Shown here piece by piece: positions 43,225 to 54,786 of a DNA stretch of 64,000 nt. Every line of letters begins with the position of its first letter. The stretch's first letter is position 1. The notes beneath the pieces are model-generated. The model was not told the origin of the DNA, did not search any database, and saw only the letters and a list, made by a program, of their open reading frames with translations. The DNA is from Podaxis mareebaensis (taxonomy: Eukaryota; Basidiomycota; Agaricomycetes; Agaricales; Agaricaceae): positions 1 through 64,000 of the forward strand of contig JAEUWP010000029.1 of NCBI GenBank assembly GCA_018524725.1, given 5' to 3'. The position numbers and the translations under genes were made by a program.

Positions 43225-45777
43225 AGGAATAATATGAATTGTTGCGATTTTCTTCCAACTGACGCGAGATGCACCACCGCCCACTCCCCACCCTCCGCCC
43301 CTCCTCCCTGCCCTCCCCCGTCCACAGCCAGTCGCCCTCCCCACGGCTGTCTCCTCTCCTTCCTCCTTCCTCCTTCAACTATTCTGAAAAATCCCTCCAT
43401 GCCTTGCCCAGTCCAGACCCACCCTCTCCTCCCTCCATCTGCGGCCTTCCCCTCAAATACGTTTCGTACGTGTCTCTTTCCTTTTCTCTCCCAAAAATCT
43501 CACTTTTCGCGTCTAGACTGGTCACGCTGGCCGTGCAAAATGCCGCACTCGCCATTGTGATGCACTACTCGCGTATCTCAACCCCTCCCGAACTCTCCTA
43601 CTCTCCAGCCTCCGCCGTCCTCCTCAATGAACTCCTTAAAGGCTCCATCTCCTTCATCATGGCCCTCTACAACACCTTTTCCTCCACCTCCGATTTTCCT
43701 CGCTACTCCACTCCTCACTCCCCACTCAAAAAACTCTCCTCCACTTTCTCCTCTGTCTGCGCCGATATCTTCAGCGCCGACTGTTGGAAACTCTCCATCC
43801 CCGCCATCCTTTACGTCGTCCAAAACTCGCTCCAATTCGTCGCCATCTCCAATTTACCTGTGGCGACATTCCAAGTCACGTACCAAATGAAGATCCTCAC
43901 CACCGCCGCCTTCTCCGTCGCCCTCCTCCGCAAAAAACTCTCCACGACTAAATGGCTCTCCCTCTTCTTCCTCGCCATTGGTGTAGGCATTGTCCAAATC
44001 CAATCCTCATCCTCCAATGCCCACGCAAAAGAACCTGCAGTTGGCAGTGCACATGAATTCAATGTACACGTTATGCATCCTCTCAAAGGGTTTGGCGCTG
44101 TCACTGCTGCATGTTTCACTTCGGGCCTCGCTGGAGTGTACTTTGAAATGGTGTTGAAAGGATCAAAAGCTGATCTCTGGGTCCGCAATGTCCAACTTTC
44201 GCTCTTTTCACTCATCCCTGCCCTTCTACCCATCCTTTACGCACCACCCCCACCCAATTCACAAGGTTTCGCCCTCGACCTCTTCCGGAACTTTGGTACC
44301 TGGGCCTGGGCGACAGTCTCGATCCAGGTGTTCGGTGGACTCGTGACGGCAGTTGTGATCAAATACTCGGACAACATTCTCAAAGGCTTCGCGACGAGTC
44401 TCTCAATCGTCCTATCCTTCCTCGCGAGCGTCGTCTTGTTCGATTTTAGCATTTCGTGGAGTTTTGTGATTGGCGCCACTACTGTGCTGACAGCAACGTG
44501 GATGTACAATCAACCACCTGGCAAGGAGCCCATTTCGATCGTACTCACCGGGTCAGCCGTGTCTGGCTCCACCGCCACCGCCAACGGCGCATCAAGTTCC
44601 GGAAAGACCTCACCTTTCCCTGGAACACCCATCAACCCCGATATACCGATCCTCGGACATTTGGAGACAAACAACCTCTCTGGTGGGATCAAACGGAAAA
44701 AGGCCAAGGCTTCTCCGTTTGCGAGTCCGAGGATTCTGGCGAGTGCGTTGGGTATAGGGTCGCCTACGGATGAAAAAGATATGGCTGTTACTGCTGGTGG
44801 TGTTGGCGTTGGCGGGGGCAGTGAGATGTTGGATACTGCGAGGTATAATTATGCGCCATATGGGTCCCCTTGGCCTTCAAGGCCTCCGTCTAGGATTCCG
44901 TCGAGGGCGCCGACACCGACGTTGGAGCAGAGTGAGGAGGGTGCTGCTTTGATGAGGGATGATGATGCATGAATTTGTGACGAAATTGCTTATGGAATCC
45001 TTTTTGGTCTTTTTCTTTACCTTTTTTGTGGTTTGGTTTGTACGTGACGACATCCTTTTATGACGGTGATCTTTTGGGTCGCTCCCTTGTCTTCTCTCTT
45101 TTTTTTTCCTTCACTCAACACTTCAACGGTCGGTTTTGCACGTCAAGATCTCTCGAGACGAGACACGTAATGATACCCCCCCCTCTCCTCCCCCTCTTAC
45201 TACTTATTCTTTCTTATTACATACCACACACACGTAGAGTAACTTTACTTCATTTTGATAGACGTATAAGTCTAGTCAAGTCTTATTCTACCTCTCAAAT
45301 ACCTTACTTAGTCCACCTGGAATTTTTTGATTCTTTTATCCATTTTTTTCTTTGGTTTATGAATGCGCTGCGCTGGTTTACTGAGAGCTGCTTGACTGAG
45401 AATCGTGCTTGTTTGGTCCAGTGCAGTATTAGGATTTGGATGTAGATATGATACGAATTTTCGAAATTAAATCGATTGGTTCGGCTTTGTCGTCGTGGAC
45501 TTGGACAGCGTGCATGCGAGCTTGAAGGTTTGAAGGTCTGGATCTTAAATTTGGCTTGAGGCTTCTAATTGGTTTTTTTGACGTCATGTGTAATAGGTAG
45601 GTTTTTTTAGCTTGCGTTTGTGATATGTTTGGAACGGGGCGGAAAGCGGTGCATGGTTCTTGGAGATGTGGGAACGTGGGAGACGGAGATAGATTGCCAA
45701 CTTGGAGAAGGAGATGTTGTGGCTGTGGGTTCTTGATGGCGGGTGGTTGTCGAACGTTTCGTTGATGGTTCGGGTGG
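43225..45777 (+). repeat. Segmental duplication of the transporter locus, complete copy
   Basis: Matches 51802-54013 with deletions there. It begins at ttgaggaataatatgaattg and ends at gttcgggtggct, so it includes about 45 bp of upstream leader, the whole gene and about 800 bp of 3' flank. Confidence 0.9.
43269..44972 (+). CDS. UDP-galactose-type nucleotide-sugar transporter
   Basis: Golgi antiporter that brings UDP-sugars into the lumen in exchange for UMP for glycosylation. Exons 43269-43465 and 43517-44972 join in frame (ICGLPLKYVS then LVTLAVQNAALAIVMHYSR) to 550 residues. The second exon carries about ten hydrophobic segments and the Nuc_sug_transp hallmarks: SAVLLNELLKG, FVAISNLPVATFQVTYQMKI, FTSGLAGVYFEMVLKGS and [23 protein letters not shown] cytosolic Ser/Gly-rich tail follows ([15 protein letters not shown]). 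The Pro/Ser-rich first 60 residues are unusual for the family; ATG 43269 is the only in-frame start before the splice. No stop or frameshift. Substrate specificity is inferred from family likeness only. Confidence 0.88.
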   Translation: MHHRPLPTLRPSSLPSPVHSQSPSPRLSPLLPPSSFNYSEKSLHALPSPDPPSPPSICGLPLKYVSYVSLSFSLPKISLFASRLVTLAVQNAALAIVMHYSRISTPPELSYSPASAVLLNELLKGSISFIMALYNTFSSTSDFPRYSTPHSPLKKLSSTFSSVCADIFSADCWKLSIPAILYVVQNSLQFVAISNLPVATFQVTYQMKILTTAAFSVALLRKKLSTTKWLSLFFLAIGVGIVQIQSSSSNAHAKEPAVGSAHEFNVHVMHPLKGFGAVTAACFTSGLAGVYFEMVLKGSKADLWVRNVQLSLFSLIPALLPILYAPPPPNSQGFALDLFRNFGTWAWATVSIQVFGGLVTAVVIKYSDNILKGFATSLSIVLSFLASVVLFDFSISWSFVIGATTVLTATWMYNQPPGKEPISIVLTGSAVSGSTATANGASSSGKTSPFPGTPINPDIPILGHLETNNLSGGIKRKKAKASPFASPRILASALGIGSPTDEKDMAVTAGGVGVGGGSEMLDTARYNYAPYGSPWPSRPPSRIPSRAPTPTLEQSEEGAALMRDDDA

Positions 45778-45844
45778 CTGTGACTCCGGAGAGAAACAGC
45801 GCTTTGACAGTTTTCAGTACAATCACCACTATAGAAGAATCCCA
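44973..45844. other. 3' flank of the transporter gene
   Basis: AT-rich, pyrimidine-rich DNA with no supported gene. Nearly all of it recurs at 53300-54013. Confidence 0.6.
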
Positions 45845-48284
45845 AGGCGCATAATCAGGGATCTACTTGGTGAGACGTCAGCTGCAAATATACTTACACT
45901 AGCGACAGCTACCTGTTTGAGCATACCTCCTTCAGCTTCAATTCGCTCGGTTCGCTCTGCGCTCACCAAACATTCCAATGCAGCCAATACTTCGAGACCA
46001 ATCAACGACTAGCTTTGCATCCAAACTCGCACCGTCTTGGCTGGTCAATCGGTTCCACAGTGGGCCAAGTGAAAATAGATCTCTGTACCAGCCTCTCTGA
46101 GCACCATACCAATCGTTATAGCTCCCACTGCCGCACGTATCCCTATACCGAAAGTGGCCGTGGCAGCCCGTTGCAATCGGGGTGAGCGCTACAAGGACAG
46201 TGCTGAGCCGAACGGTTCAAGAAGGAACTGTAATGCCTCATCCCGAAGGTCACCAATGAACACCCCTCCCCGTGGCGATATGCCACCAATCAAACGCTAC
46301 GATATAGCGAGTACGCTTGGTTAATCCTATACCTCTTCTTCTCCAAGACCACGGTCGAACCCTCCGCAGCCGGAAACCTCTGTTCCCCATGTCCAGGAAT
46401 CTCCAGCCCGCTGTTGGGAGCACCTATTGGCCGAAGCCACGCACAGACATGACATTAAGTGGAGGGCATTGATAACTCCACCTTGTCTACCTTTAACCAT
46501 GCCATACCTCCCTTCGAATGCCGAGTTGGAGTCCTGTTATGACAACTATTACTACAACTTCATTGTCGATCCCAAGGACACGCAGTCTTTCCTCGTCAAA
46601 CCGCGCCAAGTGAAAGGCACACCCGAAGAAGCCCGTCGAGCATGGCAGTTTTCAAAATATGGCACTCGGTCGTGGCAATTCGTTGGTGTATGGCGGTAGT
46701 TGGTAATGCCGTTGACAAGGCATACAGAGCACAAGCTTCTGACTCGGTCCGAGGCATCGACGGAAGCGATTGAAATATTGTTGATATGCTCTCGACTCCG
46801 TCAACTTTCGTCGCTGGGCACTTGTTGTCATGTGCGGTATGGCTGCAGTGTGTATAGCCCAGGGATTCCAGTTTATCTTGCAGCCTTCGCCCTCAAGGAG
46901 CTTGCAGAAAACGCAATTCAACGAAGAGAAGGCAGGTCTGTGGAAAATCAAGTTCCTTTCCAATGATGATTATATCCGTAGGACCACTGGACCTGCTGGT
47001 GTCCCACAATCACCACTGGACCCAGTATATCTCAGTACGCCGAGTGAGATTCATAGGACTTCGTATACTGGTAATCCGATACATATCCTCTGGACCGAGA
47101 AACTTTCCAAACAATTTACAAAACTCTGTTGGTAACTTGCAGATGAATGAATCGATCGTCCTGCACCACCCGTCCGCTTACTTCCTACTACCCTCAATCC
47201 ATTTCCATTGGTCCTTGACAAACCCCTGGTGGATTAGCTAGATCAGATTCATGCCCGTCGCCCACTGAGGAAGAAGATAAAGAGCGAGAGGAAGATTGCG
47301 GAGGCCCTATACATACAAATTAATAACTACTAATCATTAACAATATCAGGAATTACTATTATCGCCTCAAAGGCCAGTACTCAGTTTCATGACGCCAAAA
47401 GGCGGTTGCTTCGGTAGATATACTAGCGAGGAGACCACACCGAAAGTGCCAGGAAACATCCAGTGTGACGGGAGCACGTCCCGCAGAAAGTCTGCGAGGA
47501 AAAGACTGATTTTAAGTCAAAAGATAGTCACTGAGATCAATCCTAACAAGATGAGGTTTTTAGACAGATATTACAACACGGTTCCTGAATTTGCAACAAA
47601 AGAGCGATCAAGCAGAAGCAATCGTACTGCACCACGACATCATCCATAACCCAGCAAACATCTTTCACTCTGAGCTTCATTGGGTAGCCACGACTGCAAG
47701 ATGTATTGAAGATCAACTTAGGGCATGGAATCGAGCTATTGAGCGCTACGGTCTCAAGCCAGTAGAAGCCTATGTTACCCAAATCAGCGGCATCAACTCC
47801 TGGAAGGCATTCCAGTCCCTTTTCCCCATCCGTCCCGTAGTTTCACCACCCGAAGTCCCATACCTGGAGACCCGCATGCCGGAGTATATGCAAACGTCGG
47901 GGTATTTCCAATATGCGCTCTCCCGCGAATTTGACTTCAATAGTTGATATTGAGGCCGTGCAATTGTATCCCGAACATGTCGATGTGGTCTATTCTTACC
48001 ATCGCCTGTCATACAAGTATTCACAAATCGTTCACTGGTCGGGTGCGGCATTCGTGCAGGTTATGGATGGCTCTGCAGGGTTCCTGTTCCTCGCGAACTG
48101 GCTCATGGGGCACTTGACCCAAAGACCAATGACAAGGAACCTAAGTCAATGAATGTTGCAGATGACCATAAGGGATTGGTTGAATAGTTTGTGCTCGGAC
48201 GCGAGAGCGTCGAACGCTTTCTACGACGAAAAGCTTGCATTGTTAGGAAATGTACCTGAAGACCCCCCACTCTTGAGTATATGA
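45845..48284 (+). pseudogene. IML1 (DEPDC5 family) C-terminal pseudogene
   Basis: Fragments in all three frames match, in the right order, the C-terminal half of Iml1, the GATOR1/SEACIT subunit that restrains TORC1 at the vacuole. Recognisable pieces: LAPSWLVNRF-like near 46040; ATHRHDIKWRALITPPCLPLT (46437-46500); VYLSTPSEIHR.SYTGNPI (47020-47080); LDQIHA..LRKK near 47235; HWVATTARCIEDQLRAWNRAIERYGL (47680-47755); PEHVDVVYSYHR..YSQIVH (47970-48030); and the terminal GNVPEDPPLLS (48250-48283). Frameshifts and stops separate them, and other domains are lost. It is a decayed DNA copy, not a gene. The parental gene is not in the window. Confidence 0.7.
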
Positions 48285-48639
48285 TAGATCATGTATCTAC
48301 TGCAATTTATACACGTTATCAGACAAGGGCATTACGTCCGACACAAGAGACTTCCACACATTGCTTTGATCAGTCAAATGACGGTAAGGGAATCAACAGA
48401 CGACCCACTCGGCTAGAATCAGAAGCCTGTGATGAAGAAGGAATAAGAACCATATATCGAAAACATGGCATAACGATCCGAGTCTCTGTGTCCTATGATT
48501 TTAATCGGGATCTGCGGGTGAACCCTGATACAATGTTCCAAGAAGGCAAGCTTCTCTCGACGCTTAATAACGTCCTGCAGTGGGCGGTCGGGAGAAGGCT
48601 TTGTCGGACCAGTCAGTGCATGAAACAAAAGGGGCCAGC

Positions 48640-51056
48640 AATAGCTCACCATCTTATCTAATTGAATATATACAGCATCATTGTCGAAGGATACTTCGAC
48701 TGACTTTTCATCGAGATCCCGGTAAATGTCGAGAGATCCAAGAGTGGTATCGGTCCAAAACCCTCTTTTTTCCAATGTCTTCTACATGATCGATGAGAAA
48801 TTCATCTTGATGAAAACACGGGAAACGTACGCTGGAGGACACCAACTGCTTGAAAAGGCGTCCCAGTCTCATGTCCACGCCACATATTTTCCTGGGGCTC
48901 ACAGCCTCAAGGAACTCCCAAAATCGAGTTTCGGGGATGAAAATTTCAGTGTTGTGGTAATCCAGCACAAGACCGGTTGAAGTGATCCTGCCACGCAAAA
49001 TATCATCGAACACACTCCAAACAAATGCCCTTAGTGAGTCGCACTCTCGACCCTCCACAGGCCAGGAGAGCGGTATACCATAAAAACTTCTCGCTGGACC
49101 TAATTCTCTCGCGTTGTTCCGCGGTCCATCTACAATGAAAGGAAATGAAAAATGAAAAATGAAAATAGTTTGGGGACCGACCCACGAGAGAACCTAGCCT
49201 GTGAGAAACGTAATGCACCCCAAAACAAATCAACACTGATGGCTTTCTTCTCAATCCAATATTCAAGAGATCTTGATGGATCCTCAAGGTAATCCCGGAA
49301 TGAAGCATGGTAGAAACGAGGGCGACTTTTTGCGATATTCTTTACTGAAGCCATTCGAAGAACGGAGTGCAGATGCCGGAGAGCCGTCACAGCAACATCT
49401 CGTGCGATATCGAGAATATTGCACATACAACTGAAATTGCAATCCCTAATTTTCACTCGTTGATCCTCGAGGAAGATACAGGTTCCGATGAGTTTCTTTG
49501 CCGCTTGCAGCATATCAGGAGGTATTTTGGATAGGATCTCGGCGTATATTCTGTCGAGAGCGGCGAACGGATTTCGCTGATCAGGGGAGACGACCAATTT
49601 TGAGAGAACAGAGAGCACGCAATCTAATTGGGCAATAGGGTTACCGACCCATGGATTGTCAATGAAGCGGGCGATGACATCCGCAAATGCGAAAAGACCC
49701 GACGACGCTTTTGCGATTTTGAGGAAGTTGTCGTTACTGGGCCATACCGAATCGGTAATATGCTCGGGGTAGGCTTTGGAAATTCTCGACGTCACGGCAG
49801 GCTTCCTCGGAGTCGATAGGGACTTCCTCCTCCCAGAGGCTTCGTTTGATGCTGTCTTCGGAAAATACCGCTTTCAGATGTGGCTCAGGACGACTTGCGA
49901 TGATCCAGACGAGAGGTACCATCGGATATTGCAGCGTAAAACCACTAATCAGCCGGACGATCTCGCATTGCGAACGTTCACCGTGACGTCCAGCAGGTTG
50001 TGTGCGATAATCGTGTTTGTTGATTTCTCCGCCACATTCGTCCAAGCCATCGAGGGCAACCAGCCAAGTTTCCAACCCGCGACGAATATGCCTCCGAGTG
50101 AAGGGCTCGACGATAAGGATACGGAATTGTTCGTTCATGGCTTTGTCGAGCGATCTCGGATCCATGTCCATGAGTTCCCCGATATATGCCCTATAGGAGA
50201 GATCTCGAACGGCGAGTTGATAAGCGATGGTGGGAATCACTTGTTGGGGGTTGGTGCGTCCGTTCGGCCGCGAAAAGAATAGACTTGCGCCTAGTCGTGC
50301 AGCCTCCGATTCGGCCTCGACTAGTGTTTGAACGATGGCGGATTTTCCAACGCCCGCTGGTCCGTGAAGCCAGAGTAGGTTCTTCTCCCGGTTGTGATCC
50401 ATGAGCCATTGTTGAGCCCCCTCGATGATGGTTGTACGCGTCCCAGGATGACAACGAGGAGGGGGATCTCGCTCAGATGAGTTGAACTCGGCTCCGGGCA
50501 TTATGTACTTTTCCAACCATTCCAGCGCTAATTGATAGTTAGAGAACAGCAAAAGGTTCCGTGAATCAAATGCAATCACTCACCCTCACGGGAGTGGCCT
50601 CTGTGGACAAAAATGTTTTGCGTCTCAACGTCAATCATGGTGGAATTGTTGACAGCCAGATGATGTGCGTGTTGGAAGATCCCACCTCTCTTTGTTGGCA
50701 TAACTTGATCTACAAAGGTATTTTGTTCAATTCCCGAAGAATGTAATCCGGGATCCTTAGGGACGTCGCACCTTCCGGCATGTCCATTCTCACGAAGCCT
50801 GTAGGGCCGACGCTTCGATCCGTACTCGAAGTCGAGCTCGAGGCATTGGATAGGCTGTGGCCTTCAGCAGAGAACAACGCGATAGGTTAGATGAATACAC
50901 AAGGTGGGGAATAGGGAATAACATACGCGCTGACTGATCTTTGAAGGGGGATTTAACAGTCTCTAGTGCCGCTGTGCGGGTACGCTTTGTATTTGAGGGG
51001 CTACCCGACACTCCACCATCAGTGGTCAACTTTTGCTTGCCCTTGACCTGCGGCAT
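48640..51056 (-). pseudogene. NACHT-domain NLR-like gene, frameshifted
   Basis: The order on the minus strand is: N-terminal exon from ATG 51056; exons with a Ser-rich segment and a short link (50900-50580); then the NACHT NTPase. It has RDPPPRCHPGTR, Walker A GPAGVGKSAIVQ (about 50350) and Walker B LVALDGLDECGG (about 50050), followed by WIIASRPEPHLK. The frame breaks near 49785, where about 10-20 residues that normally follow ACRDVE are missing. It resumes with the helical WHD-like part (YPEHITDSVWPSNDNF..., FYHASFRDYL) and breaks again at an A-run near 48775, before a tail ending in DAVYIQLDKMV. Fungal NLRs of this type act as switch ATPases in self/non-self responses. This copy appears non-functional. 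Confidence 0.75.
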
Positions 51057-51801
51057 TCCAATATAGCTTAGTTTATGGTGAATGTGTCGGGTTTACTATT
51101 GGGACCACGCACTGAAGGTCTCGGATCGTTTTTGGCGACATTTGAAGCGGATTGACGAACTTTCTTTTGTTTCCCGCCGCCTGGTGCCATATCCAGTGGA
51201 AGAATGCAAAGCTAGTGGACACGTCTAATCAGCGTAGCACTTTTCGAATTTGGCGCCGCCTTTTGGGGACTTGGCCGGGGTGTGGTGGCAGTCTGAGCGT
51301 CGATTACAGCCCCGTTAGCCATGTTACTTGTATGCTGTGGTACACGTGCCAACGGGGCTGTGCCTTCCGTTTTACGGGCGTTCAAAGAGCACGCACAGGT
51401 GCATGAGCTTTCCATAGGATATATATCAGGCCGATGGAATAGGTGATTGGTTATAGAGGTGGATATGTGACTCGAGGTGACTCAGGACTTCTTTACAACA
51501 ATTGTCAAATTCTGCAACTTGTGAGTACTGAATACTGAGTACAGGTGAGGAAAATATACATAATATGTATATCCAGCATGGAGGCTGTCTCCTGAATAGT
51601 AGTGTATACCAGGTGGAAGCTGGAGAACAAACGGAGCGGAAGTTGGATTGTGTTCCGCCGTGTTGGGCTTGATGCGTGCCCTGTTATATGCTGTGATACA
51701 CGTGCCCATAGGACTGTGCCGCCTTCTGTCGTACGGGCCGTTTAAACAGAAGCAAGGAGAGGGTTCCGTCGAGTAGAAATTACCGCCGCCTCCCCATCCT
51801 T
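51057..51801. other. Intergenic with a diverged short repeat
   Basis: About 70 bp near 51325-51400 (tgctgtggtacacgtgccaa...) recurs in altered form near 51685-51755 (tgctgtgatacacgtgccca...). No gene is supported here. Confidence 0.5.
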
Positions 51802-51848
51802 TTGAGGAATAATATGAATTGTTGCGATTTTCTTCCAACTGACGCGAG

Positions 51849-53290
51849 ATGCATCACCGCCCACTCCCCACCCTCCGCCCTTCCTCCCCTCTCCTCCCTC
51901 GTCCCCTCCCTCATTTACAGCCAGTCGCCCTTCCCACGGCTATCTCCCCCCCTCCCCCTTCCTCCAACTATTCTGAGAAAATTCCTCCATGCCTTGCCCA
52001 GTCCAGACCCATCCTCACCACCCTTCCTATGCGGCCTTCCCCTCAAACACGTTTCGTACGTGTCTCTCCCTTTTACTCTCTCAAAATCTAACTTTTCGCG
52101 CCCAGATTGGTCACGCTGGCCGTGCAAAATGCCACACTCGCCATTGTGACGCACTACCCGCGTACCCCAACCCCTTCCGAACTCTCCTACTCCCATGCCT
52201 CCGCCGTCCTCCTCAACGAACTCCTCAAAGGCGCCATCTCCTTCATCATGACCCTCTACAACACCTTCTCCACTTCCGACATTCTTCGCTATTCACTGGG
52301 CCGGTGAGTCAACAAACCAGCTGTTTTATCGAGACTTTATCATAATTTATATTCCAAATATGGTTATTGATACCATATATGGTAAGTAGTTCACAATAAT
52401 GCCTTGATAAAACACTAGGCTTATTGACTCACCGGCCCAGTGTATTCCACTCCCAAGTCCCCACTTAAAAGAACCCGCAGTTGGCAGTGCACATGAATTC
52501 AATGTACATGTTATGCACCCTCTCAAAGGGCTCGGCGCCCTCATTGCTGCATGTTTCACTTCCGGTCTTGCTGGAATGTACTTTGAAATGGTGCTGAAAG
52601 GATCAAAAGCTGATCTCTGGGTCCACAATGTCCAACTCTCCTTTTTCTCATTCATCCCTGCCCTTCTACCCATCCTTTACGCACCACCCCACCCAACTCA
52701 CAAGGTTTTATCCTTGACCTCTTCCGGAATTTTGGTACCTGGGCCTGGGCGATAGTCTCAATCCAGGTATTCGGTGGACTTGTGACGGCAGTTGTGATCA
52801 AATACTCGGACAACATTCTCAAGGGCTTCGCGACGAGTCTCGATCGTCCTATCCTTCCTCGCGAGCGTCATCTTATTCGATTTCAGAATTTCGTGGAGTT
52901 TTGTGATTGGCGCCACTACTGTGCTGACAGCAACGTGGATGTACAATCAACCACCTGGCAAGGAGCCCATTTCGATCGTACTCACCGGGTCAGCCGTCTC
53001 TGGTTCCACCGCCGCCGCAACGGCGCATCAAGTTCCGGAAAGACCTCACCATTCCCTGGAACACCCATCAACCTCGATTTGCCGATTCTCGGACATCTGG
53101 AGACAAACAACCTCTCTGGTGGGATCAAACGGAAAAAGGCCAAGGCTTCCCCTTTTGCGAGTCCAGGATTCTGGCGAGTGCGTTGGGTATAGGGTCGCCT
53201 ACGGATGAAAAGGAGATGGCTGTTACTGCTGGTGGTATTGGTGTTGGCGGGGGCAGTGAGATGTTGGATACTGCGAGGTATAATTATGCG
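51849..53290 (+). pseudogene. Nucleotide-sugar transporter pseudogene
   Basis: A second copy of 43269-44972. It keeps the ATG, the intron at about 52056-52106 and the first transmembrane segments. It is split by a 149-bp MITE at 52294-52442, lacks about 300 bp directly after it (the counterpart of about 43725-44028), and has several frameshifts (near 52700, 52835 and 53165). The C-terminal tail is missing. It cannot make the transporter. Confidence 0.92.
52294..52442. mobile_element. 149-bp MITE with CACTG ends and 4-bp TSD
   Basis: Terminal inverted repeats begin CACTGGGCCGGTGAGTCAA and end with its complement (TTGACTCACCGGCCCAGTG with one mismatch region inward), enclosing AT-rich sequence. 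The element is flanked by TATT at 52290-52293 and 52443-52446. The paralogous empty site in the intact transporter gene (cgctactccactcc, about 43703-43716) confirms that TATT was duplicated by insertion. It has no coding capacity. The ends are of CACTA type but differ in sequence from the large CACTA element in this window. Confidence 0.9.
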
Positions 53291-54013
53291 CCGTATGGGT
53301 CGCCTTCGCTTCCCTTTTCTTTTCTTTTCTTTTCTTTTCCCCTTCTCCAATCAACACTTTAACGGTCGGTTTTGCACGTCAAGATCTCGAGACGAGGCAC
53401 GTAATGATACCCCCCCCCCTCTCCTCCCCCTCTTACTACTTATTCTTTCTTTTTACATACCACACACACGTAGAGTAACTTTACTTCATTTTGGTAGACG
53501 TATAAGTCTCATCAAGTCCTATTCTACCTCTCAAATACCTTACTTAGTCCACCTGGAATTTTTTGATTCTTTTATCCATTTTTTCTTTGGTTTATGAATG
53601 CGCTGCGCTGGTTTACTGAGAGCCGTTTGACTGAGAATCGTGCTTGTTTGGTCCAGTGCAGTATTAGGACTTGAATGTAGATATGATACGAATTTTCGAA
53701 ATTAAATCGATTGGTTCGGCTTTGTCGCCGTGGACTTGGGACGCGTGCATGCGAGCTTAAAGGTTTGAAGGTCTGGATCTTAAATTTGGCTTGAGGCTTC
53801 TAATTGGTTTTTTTGACGTCATGTGTAATAGGTAGGTTTTTTTAGCTTGCGTTTGTGATATGTTTGGAACGGGGCGGAAAGCGGTGCATGGTTCTTGGAG
53901 ATGGGAACGTGGGAGACGGAGATAGGTTGCCAACTTGGAGAAGGAGATGTTGTGGCTGTGGATTCTTGATGGCGGGTGGTTGTCAAACGTTTCGTTGATG
54001 GTTCGGGTGGCTA

Positions 54014-54786
54014 TGCGGTAAAAGCGTCATGAGACTGGATTGATAGACAGCTAGCTACCTTTGTTGTTGAGCCTGTTGCGGAACAGGTGCATAGGGCTTG
54101 TGACGGTGTCAGCTCTCGCTTGAAGTTTGAAACTTAAAATAAAATAAAACCTTCAATCACCGCGATTCATGATACGAACCGCTCCCTTGTCCGAAGTAGC
54201 CTCCTTCCATCTCAGCTATGGCGGCAAGATCTCAGTATGATTTTGGGAGGTGCAGCGCTTCCTTTTTAACATCAATCATCTATCTTTATCTCTACCAGAG
54301 GAAGACAAAGCACGCTAATTCCAGAGGTCCGGATCAAAAACTCCAAACTCTGCTGCCTTTCTATTCTCAATCGAAGCATGATAGAATGCGATGCACCGAG
54401 GGTCTAATAGCCCAGAAGCATCAACCCAGTTGATATGGGGCTCAAGATGAAGGCTCAGGAGAGGACTGATCTCGGTGGGAGTTATCCCGGTGGCAGTAAG
54501 CTCGGATCTCAGGTTATGCATTATGGAGGAGACGGCATGTACCTGCTGTACACCTCCCGTGTTTGAGTGTTGCCATCGTTTCTATTCAGCCAGCACTTCT
54601 GGACTCTTGATGGGAACCCTCTGTGGAGGTATATGCCGTTGATTTCCATCGTCCAGTGAACGATACAGCGTGCAAGACTATCAATCTCCTATACCCCTCA
54701 AATTCATTCCAACACGCAGGTCACCTTAAGTCCAGCAACCAGCCAGAACAAATGGAATCATATGAACGGAAAGTATACAAACTAAG
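54014..54786. other. Intergenic, no supported gene
   Basis: Only short frames without recognisable domains. Confidence 0.55.

Larger units (their letters stand above)
51802..54013 (+). repeat. Segmental duplication of the transporter locus, truncated copy
   Basis: Matches 43225-45777, minus about 300 bp of coding sequence after the MITE and about 200 bp at the end of the gene, where a (TTTTC)n run has formed at 53310-53340. Confidence 0.9.
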
